A stretch of 64,000 nt of DNA from an uncultured Candidatus Saccharibacteria bacterium. Lineage in GTDB: Bacteria; Patescibacteriota; Saccharimonadia; Saccharimonadales; Saccharimonadaceae. Of this stretch, positions 8,720-17,455 are shown in pieces. Position numbers and translations under genes: made by a program. The notes below the pieces were generated by a model. It had not been told where the DNA came from and ran no database searches. It was given only the letters and a program-made list of their open reading frames with translations. The stretch lies in NCBI GenBank assembly GCA_937906385.1, contig CALCYQ010000007.1:1-64000 (forward strand), given 5' to 3'. Numbering within the stretch: position 1 is the stretch's first letter; each line of letters begins with the position of its first letter.

Positions 8720-9256
8720 TTATTTCTTCCCTGCCTTACCGGCTTTACGAATAATTTGTTCATCTTCGTACTTGATGCCTTTACCCTTGTATGGTTCTGG
8801 CTTCTTGAGTGCACGAATTTCGGCGGCAACTTGGCCAACCTTTTGTTTATCGATACCAGACACGGTGATCGTCATCTTATCAGTCTTAAGCTCAATACCT
8901 TCTGGGGCTTTATACTTAACTGGATGCGAAAAACCAAGTGCCATCTCGATTTCTTTTGGACCACCAGAAAGGCGGAAACCAACACCGTTGATTTCAAGCT
9001 TTTTCTCGAAGCCCTTAGTGACGCCATTGACGGCGTTATTGAGAAGTGCGCGTTGCAAACCGTGCCAAGCTTTAGATTTTGGCTCGTCGTTGCTACGCGT
9101 CACGATGATTTGGTTACCCTCGACTTTCGTCGTGGTATTTTCCTGGACAGGAACCTTAAGCGTGCCTTTTGGACCAGCGACGGTAATTTCCTCATCGCCG
9201 ACCGTAATTGTCACGCCTGCAGGTACCTCTACAGGTAGTTTTCCGATACGACTCAT
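8720..9256 (-). CDS. rplF: 50S ribosomal protein L6
   Basis: 178 residues from ATG at 9256 (MSRIGKLPVEVPAGVTI). Upstream in-frame codons lack a Shine-Dalgarno, whereas GAGGAA sits seven bases before this ATG. The two L6 repeats and the C-terminal EPYKGKGIKYEDE are present. It is first of the rplF-rplR-rpsE-rplO unit, which is separated from rpsH by four unrelated genes. Confidence 0.96.
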   Translation of the reverse strand: MSRIGKLPVEVPAGVTITVGDEEITVAGPKGTLKVPVQENTTTKVEGNQIIVTRSNDEPKSKAWHGLQRALLNNAVNGVTKGFEKKLEINGVGFRLSGGPKEIEMALGFSHPVKYKAPEGIELKTDKMTITVSGIDKQKVGQVAAEIRALKKPEPYKGKGIKYEDEQIIRKAGKAGKK

Positions 9257-9316
9257 TGCGTTCCTCTTTGTTAATATTATCTCGGTAATTTTATCATATC
9301 TCGGCATTTTTTGCAA

Positions 9317-9342
9317 GAAAAAAGCTGGGCATTTAGCCCAGC
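9317..9342 (-). terminator. Terminator of the DUF3841 gene
   Basis: GCTGGGC/GCCCAGC stem followed by six T on the minus strand. The stop codon of the gene (9335-9333) lies in the loop, so the 5' arm is coding. Confidence 0.85.
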
Positions 9343-9890
9343 GCTGTATCCGGAATAAAACCGGTGGAGATGAATGATTCGACAGACACGACGTCATCTA
9401 AGAAGAGTTCCCAGAAGGTAGCCTGGACGTACGCGCTGCTAGCGCGGAAGATGCGCGGCCAAGTGCCATAAATGGCGTTTTTGCCCATGCGCATATAGCG
9501 CTCCCATTCGGCGTCCCACTTGACGTGATCATCTTCGTAGATGACCGGGCAATGCCCAATGACGGAATTCCAGGCGTCGTGATCGCTTAAGACAACACGG
9601 TATGGACTAATGTCTAATGTGATGATGGCGTATTTTTGGCCAGCATTCCCCCAGGCGCTAAAATCATCGTCGTTGCGATACCAAGCCCAGATGGGATATT
9701 TGACATCGTCGGGCGGTTGGCCGATGCGCTCGGCCATTTGGCTGGCGAGCCAGTCGTAGACGTCGCGGAAACTGAACTCGTCGTAGTCGCGATGTTTGGT
9801 CAGCTTGATGTTACATACATAGCGGCCGGTCTTTTGCAAGATTTCCCAGACGGGATAAGGTTGAATTGTAAATAATCTTATATGAATCAC
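9333..9890 (-). CDS. DUF3841 family protein
   Basis: 185 residues. The N-terminus (LFTIQPYPVWEILQKTGRY) followed by DVYDWLASQMAERIG and PIWAWYR, and later WP.IFRASSAYVQATFWEL, match the DUF3841 pattern as I know it; the biochemical function is unknown. The first codon is taken as GTG at 9890-9888. An ATA six codon-steps on (before RLFTIQP) would fit better with the GGGGGTG Shine-Dalgarno spacing, so the start is uncertain. It has its own TTGACA/TATAAT promoter and overlaps its terminator. It is inserted between rplF and rpsH. Confidence 0.7.
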   Translation of the reverse strand: MIHIRLFTIQPYPVWEILQKTGRYVCNIKLTKHRDYDEFSFRDVYDWLASQMAERIGQPPDDVKYPIWAWYRNDDDFSAWGNAGQKYAIITLDISPYRVVLSDHDAWNSVIGHCPVIYEDDHVKWDAEWERYMRMGKNAIYGTWPRIFRASSAYVQATFWELFLDDVVSVESFISTGFIPDTALG

Positions 9891-9929
9891 CCCCTTGTAA
9901 AAGATACGTAGTTTTTGAACTATCTTACT

Positions 9930-9958
9930 ATTATATCAAATTTCTTATGTTTTGTCAA
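9930..9958 (-). promoter_or_regulatory. Promoter of the DUF3841 gene
   Basis: TTGACA (9958-9953), 17 bp, TATAAT (9935-9930), with a TGn extension before the -10 box. The -35 box overlaps the region used by the divergent gene at 9989. Confidence 0.85.
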
Positions 9959-9976
9959 TAGCGCATGAGCTTATGC

Positions 9977-9982
9977 TATGAT
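9977..9982 (+). promoter_or_regulatory. -10 box, leaderless type (TATGAT)
   Basis: TGC-TATGAT ends exactly six bases before ATG 9989 and no Shine-Dalgarno exists. The predicted RNA start is at or next to the ATG. Confidence 0.6.
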
Positions 9983-9988
9983 AGAAAC

Positions 9989-11725
9989 ATGAAAGACATC
10001 TTTGGCCAAGAATATCAATATGATAGCGAAAAAGGTTTTTCGAACTTATCTTATGGTAACGAAAGTCCTTGGGATAGTTCGAAAGAGCCGCCGAAAGATA
10101 GCGAGGATGCGCCCGAGTCATCCGACTATGACCAGCCTGAACCAATATGTGATGTTTCGCAGCCGAAATCGGAATCGAAACCGCAGCCGCAACCAAAAAC
10201 CCCGGATCAGCGCACTAAAAGTAGCGAGACTAGTCCTAACCCTAATAATGTCGAATCAAAGCCTGCTCTACATCCGTCTTTTGGCGATATTTATAAGAGA
10301 TTTCATCAAAACGATCAGTATAGCCAAGCGCGACCGAAGCCAGAAAATGTGCCTCCAGCTCATATTCCAGAGAATTTGACCCAGATTTCTTCGTTAGATG
10401 AGCTGCGCGATGCGCTGGAGAATCCGCTGGACGATGGACGAAGTCTACAAGATGCAATTGACGCTTTTTCGAGCTATGGCAATTATTATATGGCGTTGCA
10501 GAGTTCTGGCGTAGAACGCAAAGTTTCTGGTTATTATGATACGGATGCGCGGCGCCGATTCGAAGAAGATATGTTTGCGCGTTGGCGGAAGAATATCGAA
10601 GACTTGACGCCAGAAGAGATTCAGCAGCAAATCGCTAACGGTAAAGGCTATTATCAGAATTATGCTAGTATCCAAAAATTGCTTGAACATTATAAAGATC
10701 GCGATATCCGTACGCGGGGTGACTTGGATCGGAATTTGCGCCAGGATTTTCAAGGCCAGCCCGACAAGCTTGACCAATGGCTAGATTTATTAGATCGATA
10801 CGGCTTCGTGCTCGACGATAACTGGGAGCACATTAAATCACGCTACGTTAATCTACGCAAGGAAGAAAGGATCGACGTAAAGCATCGCTTTTATCTGAAT
10901 ATCGACTCTACCGCGGTTGACGAAGTGGCGCGCGAGCTCGTCGGTGCTTATGAAGATGCTAAGTTGCCGTATTATTTTAAATTTGATAGTTATGGTGCGC
11001 GGCGCGATACGATGGTCATTTATACTTCGGATGAGAGCGCGGTCGATAATTTGAAAATAATTCAAGATTTAATTCGTCGCCGGCCGGATTTAGCCGAACA
11101 TTTGCGTGAAGCGCCAGTGTTGACGGGTAAAATTGATGGCATTATTGGGTATGGCCCAGAACCAGCAACGACGAAAGACGCGAATGGCAATGAACAAAAC
11201 CATTCGTATTCGGAAATTCGGGCGAATATTTTACAGTCCGCTATTAACGAAGTGAGCGAGGCTTGGTTTAAGGAACATTGGGACGACGAATATGAAATTG
11301 ATGGTGCAAAGATGTCGATGCGTGAGCATTGTGATTATGCTATGCTAGACCACATCGTCGAAATGCGTATGCGTACGCATCATCGACTTTCGGAGAAAAA
11401 GACTCCAGATGAAGTGTATCAGTTTTGCGGTTTTAAGCCAGACGAGATTCTGCCTGGCGGAAAATATTTTCACGAGCTCGAGTCTGGTATTAAAGCTCAT
11501 CGCAAAGGTATGAGCGGTGAACGATTTGAGGTGGCGCTGGATGGCCGCAATAAAATATACGTATCTGAAGGCGATTACCGAAACGCGCGCCACGCTTTGG
11601 TAAAGAAAATCAGTCGGATTGATTCGGATTTTAATATCAAAGTGCGCGCAAAAGTAGACGAAATTGCCCGCCAGAATGGCGTGGATCCGGCGAAGTTTTG
11701 CTTTGATTTGCCGGCGGCCGCCTAA
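9989..11725 (+). CDS. Large HopA1-like protein
   Basis: 578 residues from ATG 9989; an ATG 24 bases upstream lies on the -10 side and is rejected. Residues about 30-130 are Pro/Gln/Ser-rich and disordered-looking. Residues about 300-394 (FYLNIDSTAVDEVARELV, YYFKFDSYGARRDTMVIY, PVLTGKIDGIIGYGPEP) resemble the HopA1 family, known as a type III effector in Pseudomonas and as HopA1-like lyase subunits in some lanthipeptide pathways. The rest, helical and charged, is not recognised. There is no signal peptide. It is the only plus-strand gene in the ribosomal region, and its stop is one base from the facing folA stop. The HopA1 assignment is tentative. Confidence 0.5.
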   Translation: MKDIFGQEYQYDSEKGFSNLSYGNESPWDSSKEPPKDSEDAPESSDYDQPEPICDVSQPKSESKPQPQPKTPDQRTKSSETSPNPNNVESKPALHPSFGDIYKRFHQNDQYSQARPKPENVPPAHIPENLTQISSLDELRDALENPLDDGRSLQDAIDAFSSYGNYYMALQSSGVERKVSGYYDTDARRRFEEDMFARWRKNIEDLTPEEIQQQIANGKGYYQNYASIQKLLEHYKDRDIRTRGDLDRNLRQDFQGQPDKLDQWLDLLDRYGFVLDDNWEHIKSRYVNLRKEERIDVKHRFYLNIDSTAVDEVARELVGAYEDAKLPYYFKFDSYGARRDTMVIYTSDESAVDNLKIIQDLIRRRPDLAEHLREAPVLTGKIDGIIGYGPEPATTKDANGNEQNHSYSEIRANILQSAINEVSEAWFKEHWDDEYEIDGAKMSMREHCDYAMLDHIVEMRMRTHHRLSEKKTPDEVYQFCGFKPDEILPGGKYFHELESGIKAHRKGMSGERFEVALDGRNKIYVSEGDYRNARHALVKKISRIDSDFNIKVRAKVDEIARQNGVDPAKFCFDLPAAA

Positions 11726-11726
11726 T

Positions 11727-12194
11727 TTATTTGGAATATTTAATGATTTTGTAGCACAAGTCGTCTTGCTCGCCGCTTTGAAGTGTTTTGCGATGATAGT
11801 GCTTCTTATTAAAGCGTGGGAAATAAGTATCCGCTTCTGGACTAGCATCAATTTCGGTCAGATAGAGATTTTTGGCGTATGGCAAAAGCTGGGCATAAAT
11901 CGAACCACCACCGATTACAAAAATTTCTTCCGAAGAATCGATATTGTCTTTGATGTATGCTTCTAGGTTGGCGACGGTCTGGTCGGCTCCTTCGACTGGT
12001 TCGCTCGAGACGACGATGTTTTCGCGGTTTTTTAGCTTTCCCGGCAAGCTTTCCCAGGTTTTGCGGCCCATGATTACTTTGTGGCCTTTGGTGGTTTCGC
12101 GGAAAAATTTCATATCTTCTTTGATGTGAAAAATAAGGTCGTTACCCTTGCCGAGGGCGCGGTTTTTACCGATGGCTGCAATAATACTAAACAT
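11727..12194 (-). CDS. folA: Dihydrofolate reductase
   Basis: 155 residues from ATG 12194 (MFSIIAAIGKNRALGKGNDL). The active-site region has HIKEDMKFFRETT, where Glu/Asp contacts substrate, plus VIMGRKTWESLP and FVIGGGSIYAQLL for NADPH binding. It regenerates tetrahydrofolate from the dihydrofolate made by ThyA. It starts one base after thyA, so the two form a dTMP-synthesis operon. Confidence 0.95.
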   Translation of the reverse strand: MFSIIAAIGKNRALGKGNDLIFHIKEDMKFFRETTKGHKVIMGRKTWESLPGKLKNRENIVVSSEPVEGADQTVANLEAYIKDNIDSSEEIFVIGGGSIYAQLLPYAKNLYLTEIDASPEADTYFPRFNKKHYHRKTLQSGEQDDLCYKIIKYSK

Positions 12195-12195
12195 A

Positions 12196-13161
12196 TTACT
12201 CCGTAACTGGCATTTTAATAGTGCCGAGATTTTGATAATTTTCGAGTTTGATGTCTTTGAGCTCTTTGGAATTGTCGAATTTATAAAAATCCTTAATTTT
12301 CGGATTAAGCCAGAGTTTTGGCGCCGGCGGGAGCGTGCCATCTTTTGTTGCTTTATCATAGCGATCGATTTGTTCGCGAATGCCGTCAATCTGATTTTCG
12401 TAGATATGCGCATCATTAGTAATGAAAGTGAATTGACCAGGGCGCGCGCCGATAGTCTGCGCAATTAGATAGCAAAGTGTGGCATACTGCACGATGTTGA
12501 ACGGCAAGCCGAGTGGTACATCGGACGAACGTGACGTGACTAGCAGATTAAGACGGCCGTTAATGAGGTTCCACTGCGAATTCCAAACACAACTCGGTAA
12601 GGCGGCGGTCGAAAGCCATTCGTTTTGCCAGAGGCTCATGACCATGCGGCGGTTACCGGGGTTGTTTTTGAGGGTCTCAATGAGGTTGCCGATGAGGTTA
12701 TAGCGGTTCACGATCCAGCCGTAGGCCGTACCGATAGTGTGCGCAAAATTTTCTTTCGGTTCGGCGGGGTGTTCTTTGGCAAAGATCTTATTAATATTAC
12801 GGCCCTGGTATTCGCCTTTTTCGGAGATTTCCCATTCGTTCCAAATCTTGACGCCGCGTTCTCGCAGCCAGCGCACGTCATTAGATCCTTTTTGATAGAT
12901 CCAGAGAATTTCGATGATGGCGGATTTGAAAGCAACCTTCTTTGAGGTGAGGATTGGGAATTCTTCTTCGAGGTCGAATTGTAAGACTTGATGTGGCAAG
13001 CGGATAGTTTTGGCTTCCGATGAGCCCTGAGCGGTATGATCTGGAATGGCGTTAGAAGCCGCTTTGCTGCGACGATCTTGTTTTTTATAGTTCGTTATCT
13101 TTTCGCCACTTGCTAAAATACGGCGGCATAAATCAATATATTGATCGTCAAACTTGCTCAC
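12196..13161 (-). CDS. thyA: Thymidylate synthase
   Basis: 321 residues; GTG start with AGGAGG six bases upstream. It makes dTMP from dUMP with methylene-tetrahydrofolate. Catalytic Cys191 lies in LPSCVWNSQWNL; the RSSDVPLGLPFNIVQYATL segment and the FTFITNDAHIYENQIDGI stretch bind dUMP and shape the pocket. An insertion of about 50 residues after the N-terminus makes it longer than the 264-residue E. coli enzyme. An extended -10 box (TGC-TATAAT) sits just upstream, after the rpsH terminator. Confidence 0.96.
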   Translation of the reverse strand: MSKFDDQYIDLCRRILASGEKITNYKKQDRRSKAASNAIPDHTAQGSSEAKTIRLPHQVLQFDLEEEFPILTSKKVAFKSAIIEILWIYQKGSNDVRWLRERGVKIWNEWEISEKGEYQGRNINKIFAKEHPAEPKENFAHTIGTAYGWIVNRYNLIGNLIETLKNNPGNRRMVMSLWQNEWLSTAALPSCVWNSQWNLINGRLNLLVTSRSSDVPLGLPFNIVQYATLCYLIAQTIGARPGQFTFITNDAHIYENQIDGIREQIDRYDKATKDGTLPPAPKLWLNPKIKDFYKFDNSKELKDIKLENYQNLGTIKMPVTE

Positions 13162-13189
13162 AAATCCTCCTTTTATTAGAGCTATATTT

Positions 13190-13195
13190 ATTATA
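13190..13195 (-). promoter_or_regulatory. -10 box of thyA-folA
   Basis: TGC-TATAAT on the minus strand, 28 bp before the thyA start and directly after the rpsH terminator. No good -35 is seen; the extended -10 may suffice. Confidence 0.6.
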
Positions 13196-13199
13196 GCAA

Positions 13200-13229
13200 C
13201 AAAAATATCCCCATTCAGGGATATTTTTG
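13200..13229 (-). terminator. Terminator of the rplC-rpsH operon
   Basis: Stem AAAATATCCC/GGGATATTTT with T run on the minus strand; ends the long ribosomal operon after rpsH. Confidence 0.85.
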
Positions 13230-13239
13230 CAAGTTTTAA

Positions 13240-13641
13240 TTACCAAACTTTGACGAGAATCTCGCCACCGAGCTTATTCTTGACGGCTTCTTGACTAGTC
13301 ATAATACCTTTGCTCGTTGAAACGAGGACGGTACCGCGGCCAGATTTGACCTTTGGAATTTCGCTGACGCCGGCGTAAATGCGGCGACCAGGGGTGGAAA
13401 TTTTCTTGATTTCATTGATGCGAGCAGCTTCACCTTCTTTGTTGATGACAACGTGGAGGATGCCGCGTGGCTTTGCATCTTCAACTTCTACCAATTCGAG
13501 GTAGTGAGTCTTCTGTAGCTTGTCGGCGATAGCAAATTTGAGTTTGCTGGTAGGGACGCGAACTTCGGTCTTACCGACTGCGATAGCGTTACGAATACGC
13601 GTAATCAAGTCAGCTACAGGATCAGTTGTTTGAATAGACAT
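13240..13641 (-). CDS. rpsH: 30S ribosomal protein S8
   Basis: 133 residues (DPVADLITRIRNAIAVGKTE; C-terminal STSKGIMTSQEAVKNKLGGE). S8 binds 16S helix 21. It is the last gene of the S10/spc-type run here; a strong terminator follows and rplF is about 4 kb further on. Confidence 0.97.
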   Translation of the reverse strand: MSIQTTDPVADLITRIRNAIAVGKTEVRVPTSKLKFAIADKLQKTHYLELVEVEDAKPRGILHVVINKEGEAARINEIKKISTPGRRIYAGVSEIPKVKSGRGTVLVSTSKGIMTSQEAVKNKLGGEILVKVW

Positions 13642-13657
13642 ACTTCTTCTCCTTTCC

Positions 13658-13927
13658 TTACCAACTACTCTTTGTTACGCCAGGGATTTCGCCCTTGCTT
13701 GCTTTTTCGCGGAAATTAATACGGCTGAGGCCGAAGCGGCGCATATAGCCACGTGGACGGCCATCAAGCATATCGCGGTTCTTGAGGCGGGTCGGGCTGG
13801 AGTTGCGTGGCAACTTCTGGAGACCTTCGAGGTCGCCGGCGGCCTTAAGCTCTGCGCGCTTGGCAGCGTATTTTTCATACATTTGGCGGCGTTTTTCGTC
13901 GCGGAGGACAGCAGATTTCTTAGCCAT
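13658..13927 (-). CDS. rpsN: 30S ribosomal protein S14, zinc-free form
   Basis: 89 residues from ATG 13927 ([20 protein letters not shown]); a Shine-Dalgarno-like GAAGGAGGC precedes it. The region [20 protein letters not shown] lacks the CxxC...CxxC zinc ribbon, so this is the long cysteine-free type. Confidence 0.96.
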   Translation of the reverse strand: MAKKSAVLRDEKRRQMYEKYAAKRAELKAAGDLEGLQKLPRNSSPTRLKNRDMLDGRPRGYMRRFGLSRINFREKASKGEIPGVTKSSW

Positions 13928-13928
13928 A

Positions 13929-14501
13929 CTACTTTGCCTCCTTCTCAAACGGCATGCCGAATTTCTCTAACAATTTGTAGCTCCCTTCAGGTGAACCATT
14001 CTTAATGACAAAAGTAATCTCAAGACCGTGCAATACGGCGGCGTCTTCGAAGGAAATTTCTGGGAAGACGGTCTGTTCTTTGAGGCCGAGGCTGTAGTTG
14101 CCCTGAGCGTCAAAGCCTTTGCGCGAAACGCCGTGGAAATCACGAACGTGTGGTAAAGCGACGTTAATTAAGCGATCGACGAATTCATACATTTTGTCGT
14201 TGCGAAGGGTGGTCATGTAGCCAACTGGGGCGCCCATGCCTTTGCGAATCTTGAACTGAGCAATAGACTTCTTCGCTTGGCGACCGACTACGGCTTGGCC
14301 GGTAATCTTAGTCAAGGTGAGTTCTACGGTTTCAGTGAAGCGCTTGTCTTCGCGTTTCTTGCCAACACCAGAGGTGACCATAATCTTGTCGAGTTTTGGC
14401 ACCTGGTTGATATTGTCGAGCTTGAGCTCTTTCATCAATGCCTTGGCGATCTCTTTGTTATAAAGAGTCTTGAGGCGTGCTTCATATTTAGTTTCGGCCA
14501 T
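13929..14501 (-). CDS. rplE: 50S ribosomal protein L5
   Basis: 190 residues. Conserved [37 protein letters not shown] and the C-terminal region with [20 protein letters not shown]. It binds 5S rRNA in the central protuberance. It is coupled to rplX by a one-base overlap. Confidence 0.97.
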   Translation of the reverse strand: MAETKYEARLKTLYNKEIAKALMKELKLDNINQVPKLDKIMVTSGVGKKREDKRFTETVELTLTKITGQAVVGRQAKKSIAQFKIRKGMGAPVGYMTTLRNDKMYEFVDRLINVALPHVRDFHGVSRKGFDAQGNYSLGLKEQTVFPEISFEDAAVLHGLEITFVIKNGSPEGSYKLLEKFGMPFEKEAK

Positions 14502-14821
14502 TATTTAATCTCCCGATTATTAGCTTGGCGGGCGATGCGAACGGTCTTGCCGTCTTTGTCTTTACCGTAACCAACGCGGCTAGTGTTGCCAGCCTTAGCG
14601 TCAATAACGAGAGCAACTTTACTTGCATCGATGCCGACTTGAATATCTTTTTTACCGCTGGCGCGATAAGCGCTGCGGCGCATGTGACGGGTGCGGTTGC
14701 CGACGCCTTCCACGAAAACTTTGTTTTCGGCTGGAAGAACTTTTGTAACTTTACCGGTCGTGCCTTTGTTTGCACCTGAAATAACTTTTACGGTGTCACC
14801 AGTCTTAATACGAGTTCCCAT
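14501..14821 (-). CDS. rplX: 50S ribosomal protein L24
   Basis: 106 residues with the KOW motif (IKTGDTVKVISGANKGTTGK) and VEGVGNRTRHMR. An early assembly protein of the large subunit. Confidence 0.96.
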   Translation of the reverse strand: MGTRIKTGDTVKVISGANKGTTGKVTKVLPAENKVFVEGVGNRTRHMRRSAYRASGKKDIQVGIDASKVALVIDAKAGNTSRVGYGKDKDGKTVRIARQANNREIK

Positions 14822-14822
14822 A

Positions 14823-15191
14823 TTATAGTACCTCCGGAGCTAAGCTGATGATCTTGGAGTAACCGAGGTCGCGAAGTTCGCGTGGAACTGGACCAAATAC
14901 GCGGGTACCCTTTGGAGTCTTGTCGTCGTTGACGAGAACTGCCGCATTGTCGTCGAAGCGGATGGTGGAACCATCTGGACGGCGAATAGTCTGGCGAGTG
15001 CGCACGATGACAGCACGGACGACGGCTTTCTTCTTGACGTTACCAGTTGGGGATGCATCCTTTACTGAGCAAGTCACGATGTCGCCAACGTGTGCGTAGC
15101 GGGCGCGAGTGCCACCGAGAACACGGATAACGCCAAGTTCCTTAGCGCCACTGTTGTCGGCGACCTTCAAACGTGTTTCTTGTTGAATCAT
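14823..15191 (-). CDS. rplN: 50S ribosomal protein L14
   Basis: 122 residues: [20 protein letters not shown] at the start, [20 protein letters not shown] and FGPVPRELR later. Normal length and place. Confidence 0.98.
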   Translation of the reverse strand: MIQQETRLKVADNSGAKELGVIRVLGGTRARYAHVGDIVTCSVKDASPTGNVKKKAVVRAVIVRTRQTIRRPDGSTIRFDDNAAVLVNDDKTPKGTRVFGPVPRELRDLGYSKIISLAPEVL

Positions 15192-15194
15192 TTG

Positions 15195-15497
15195 TTATTT
15201 CTCCTCTTTCTCGTCACTTTCGACCTCAGTGACTCCTTCTTTAAGCTCGACTTTACCGCGGCTCTTCTCGACAATCTTGACGAGTTTCCAGGTTTTAGTC
15301 TTGCTGTATGGGCGGCCTTCAGCGATTACAACAGTATCGCCTTCGTGCGCTTCATTCTTTTCGTCATGCGCAGTGTATTTACGAGTTTTCGAATACTGCT
15401 TCTTGTAGATTGGATGCGTCTCACGAGAAGTGATTACGACAGTAATTGTCTTGTCACGCTTGTCGGAGGACACAACCCCTGTTAGTGTGCTTGCCAT
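15195..15497 (-). CDS. rpsQ: 30S ribosomal protein S17
   Basis: 100 residues with an OB fold ([40 protein letters not shown]). An acidic-basic tail extends the C-terminus. It overlaps rpmC by one base. Confidence 0.96.
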   Translation of the reverse strand: MASTLTGVVSSDKRDKTITVVITSRETHPIYKKQYSKTRKYTAHDEKNEAHEGDTVVIAEGRPYSKTKTWKLVKIVEKSRGKVELKEGVTEVESDEKEEK

Positions 15498-15700
15498 TAC
15501 TTATCTCCTTCCGTGGCATTAATCTGCGTTAAGATACGTGCAATTTCCTTCTTCAAAGCTTTGATGCGATGTGGGTTCTGAAGTGTCGAACCGAGACCTT
15601 GCTGAGCGATGAGGAGTTCCTCACGCTTCGCTTTGAGTTGTTCGTCGAGAGGAAGCTTGCTTACGGTCTTAGCTTCTTTGATAGCTTTCTTTTCAGCCAT
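15497..15700 (-). CDS. rpmC: 50S ribosomal protein L29
   Basis: 67 residues, a two-helix protein ([40 protein letters not shown]) near the polypeptide exit tunnel where trigger factor and SRP dock. It lies between rplP and rpsQ. Confidence 0.94.
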   Translation of the reverse strand: MAEKKAIKEAKTVSKLPLDEQLKAKREELLIAQQGLGSTLQNPHRIKALKKEIARILTQINATEGDK

Positions 15701-15701
15701 A

Positions 15702-16121
15702 TTAGAGCTCCTCTTTCTTTATAATTTTGCAACGAACTGGAAGTTTGTGGCTGGCGAGGCGAAGCGCTTCTTTTGCCTGTTCGTCGGTCACATCGGCGAT
15801 CTCGAACATAACGGTACCAGCTTTAACTTTAGCAACGTGGAATTGTGGTTCGCCCTTGCCGCTACCCATCTTGACATCAAGAGGTTTCTTGGTGACTGGG
15901 GTGTGTGGGAAGATACGAATCCAGATTTTACCGCCACGCTTAACGTAGCGGGTGATAGCTTGACGAGCGGCCTCGATCTGGCGACCGTTGACGCGTTCGT
16001 TATCAAGGCTCATGAGGCCATAATCGCCGAAAGCTACATAGTTGCAGCGAGTGGCGGTGCCTTCGTTTTTGCCTTTGCGGACCTTGCGGTGCGCTTCTTT
16101 GCGTGGTTGAGTAAGTGCCAT
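15702..16121 (-). CDS. rplP: 50S ribosomal protein L16
   Basis: 139 residues. Conserved RKVRKGKNEGTATRCNYVAF, GGKIWIRIFPHTPVTKKPLD and GSGKGEPQFHVAKVKAGTVM, at the A-site tRNA elbow. Three bases follow rpsC. Confidence 0.97.
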   Translation of the reverse strand: MALTQPRKEAHRKVRKGKNEGTATRCNYVAFGDYGLMSLDNERVNGRQIEAARQAITRYVKRGGKIWIRIFPHTPVTKKPLDVKMGSGKGEPQFHVAKVKAGTVMFEIADVTDEQAKEALRLASHKLPVRCKIIKKEEL

Positions 16122-16124
16122 AAT

Positions 16125-16751
16125 TTATTTCTCCCCCTTATAGATCCAAACTTTAACACCTACGATACCAGCAATCGTCTGAGCGTGCTCGACGTAAAAG
16201 TCGATGTCGGCGCGGAGAGTATGTAGAGGCACGGAGCCTTCAATAAACTTTTCGCGGCGGGACATTTCAGCACCATTCAAACGACCAGCGACCTCAACGC
16301 GAATACCTTTCGCGCCAGCGTTCATCGTAGAGGCGCATGCCATCTTGACGGCGCGGCGGAAATTCATACGTTTACCAAGTTGGAAGCCGATGTTTTCGGC
16401 GACGAGCTTAGCGCTGAGTTCTGGTTTCTTAACCTCTTCAACATTAATGCGGAGAGGCGCGCTAGTAACTTTTTCAAGTTCTTTCTTGAGTTCATTGATA
16501 CCAGCACCTTGCTTACCGATTACGGCACCAGCTTTGGCGGTGCGGATAGTAATGGTAGTAAGGTTTGGGCTGCGCTCAATACCGATGCGATCGATAGTTG
16601 GGCGGCTCTTGAAGCGATTCTCAATCACTTCGCGAATTTTAACATCTTCGATGAGCCAATTCTTGAAGTCTGCCTTGCGGGAGAACCACTTGCTGCTCCA
16701 GTTTTTATTGACCTGGAGACGATAGCTAACTGGGTTAACTTTCTGACCCAT
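16125..16751 (-). CDS. rpsC: 30S ribosomal protein S3
   Basis: 208 residues, slightly shorter than E. coli S3 because the C-terminal tail is missing. KH domain (GAVIGKQGAGINELKKELEK) and C-terminal domain (MACASTMNAGAKGIRVEVAG) are intact. It is part of the mRNA entry site. Confidence 0.97.
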   Translation of the reverse strand: MGQKVNPVSYRLQVNKNWSSKWFSRKADFKNWLIEDVKIREVIENRFKSRPTIDRIGIERSPNLTTITIRTAKAGAVIGKQGAGINELKKELEKVTSAPLRINVEEVKKPELSAKLVAENIGFQLGKRMNFRRAVKMACASTMNAGAKGIRVEVAGRLNGAEMSRREKFIEGSVPLHTLRADIDFYVEHAQTIAGIVGVKVWIYKGEK

Positions 16752-17158
16752 TACTTCTTCTCCTTTTCTGCTTTCTCAACCTTGGCGGCTTTGTCGGCAG
16801 TCTTCTTAGCTTTTTCTTCGCCTACGACCTCAACGAAGATGTTGGATGAAATCTTTTCAAATGGCAAAGCGCGACCGCGGCTTGCTGGAACATAGCGACG
16901 CATGCGGTTACCGGCCGTGACCGAAATGCGAGAAATCGCGATGGTCTTGGTATCGATATTGCTGTTGTTGCTAAGTAAGTTAGCATTGGCGGATTCGATG
17001 GCTTTGCGAACAGCCTTGGCGGCGCGGCGCGGCGTATTCTCGAGGATTACGACTGCGTCGGCGACGTAGCGGTCACGAACGAGGCTGGCAACAATGCTAA
17101 CCTTGCGTGGTTGGCTGTCAACGCCCTTGATGTAAGCATGTGCAGTTTTGGTAGCCAT
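16751..17158 (-). CDS. rplV: 50S ribosomal protein L22
   Basis: 135 residues. Globular domain (SIVASLVRDRYVADAVVILE) and tunnel loop (ISVTAGNRMRRYVPASRGRA). A Lys/Ala/Glu tail of about 25 residues extends the C-terminus. Confidence 0.95.
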   Translation of the reverse strand: MATKTAHAYIKGVDSQPRKVSIVASLVRDRYVADAVVILENTPRRAAKAVRKAIESANANLLSNNSNIDTKTIAISRISVTAGNRMRRYVPASRGRALPFEKISSNIFVEVVGEEKAKKTADKAAKVEKAEKEKK

Positions 17159-17161
17159 AGA

Positions 17162-17452
17162 TTATGCTCCCTTCTTTGCAGCTGCTTCAGCGGCTTTCTT
17201 GCCGCCATGGCGCTTAAATTTACGAGTTGGGGCAAATTCACCAAGTTTGTGACCGACCATGTTTTCAGTTACGAATACTGGAACATGTACGCGACCGTTA
17301 TGAACAGCGATCGTGCGGCTAACCATTTCTGGTGAGATGGTAGATTCGCGAGCCCAAGTCTTGATAATAGTGCGGTCTTCAGCGGAAAGTGCTTCGATTT
17401 TTTTCTGAAGCTTGGCGTCCACATAAAGGCCCTTCTTAAGAGATCTAGACAT
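17162..17452 (-). CDS. rpsS: 30S ribosomal protein S19
   Basis: 96 residues: [39 protein letters not shown] and [20 protein letters not shown] are diagnostic. Confidence 0.98.
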   Translation of the reverse strand: MSRSLKKGLYVDAKLQKKIEALSAEDRTIIKTWARESTISPEMVSRTIAVHNGRVHVPVFVTENMVGHKLGEFAPTRKFKRHGGKKAAEAAAKKGA

Positions 17453-17455
17453 AGA

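Noticed and set aside
8030..9238. Long open frame on the plus strand opposite rplR-rplF
   Set aside because: It lies opposite three well-supported ribosomal genes and has a protein with no family likeness; its openness follows from the codon bias of the real genes.
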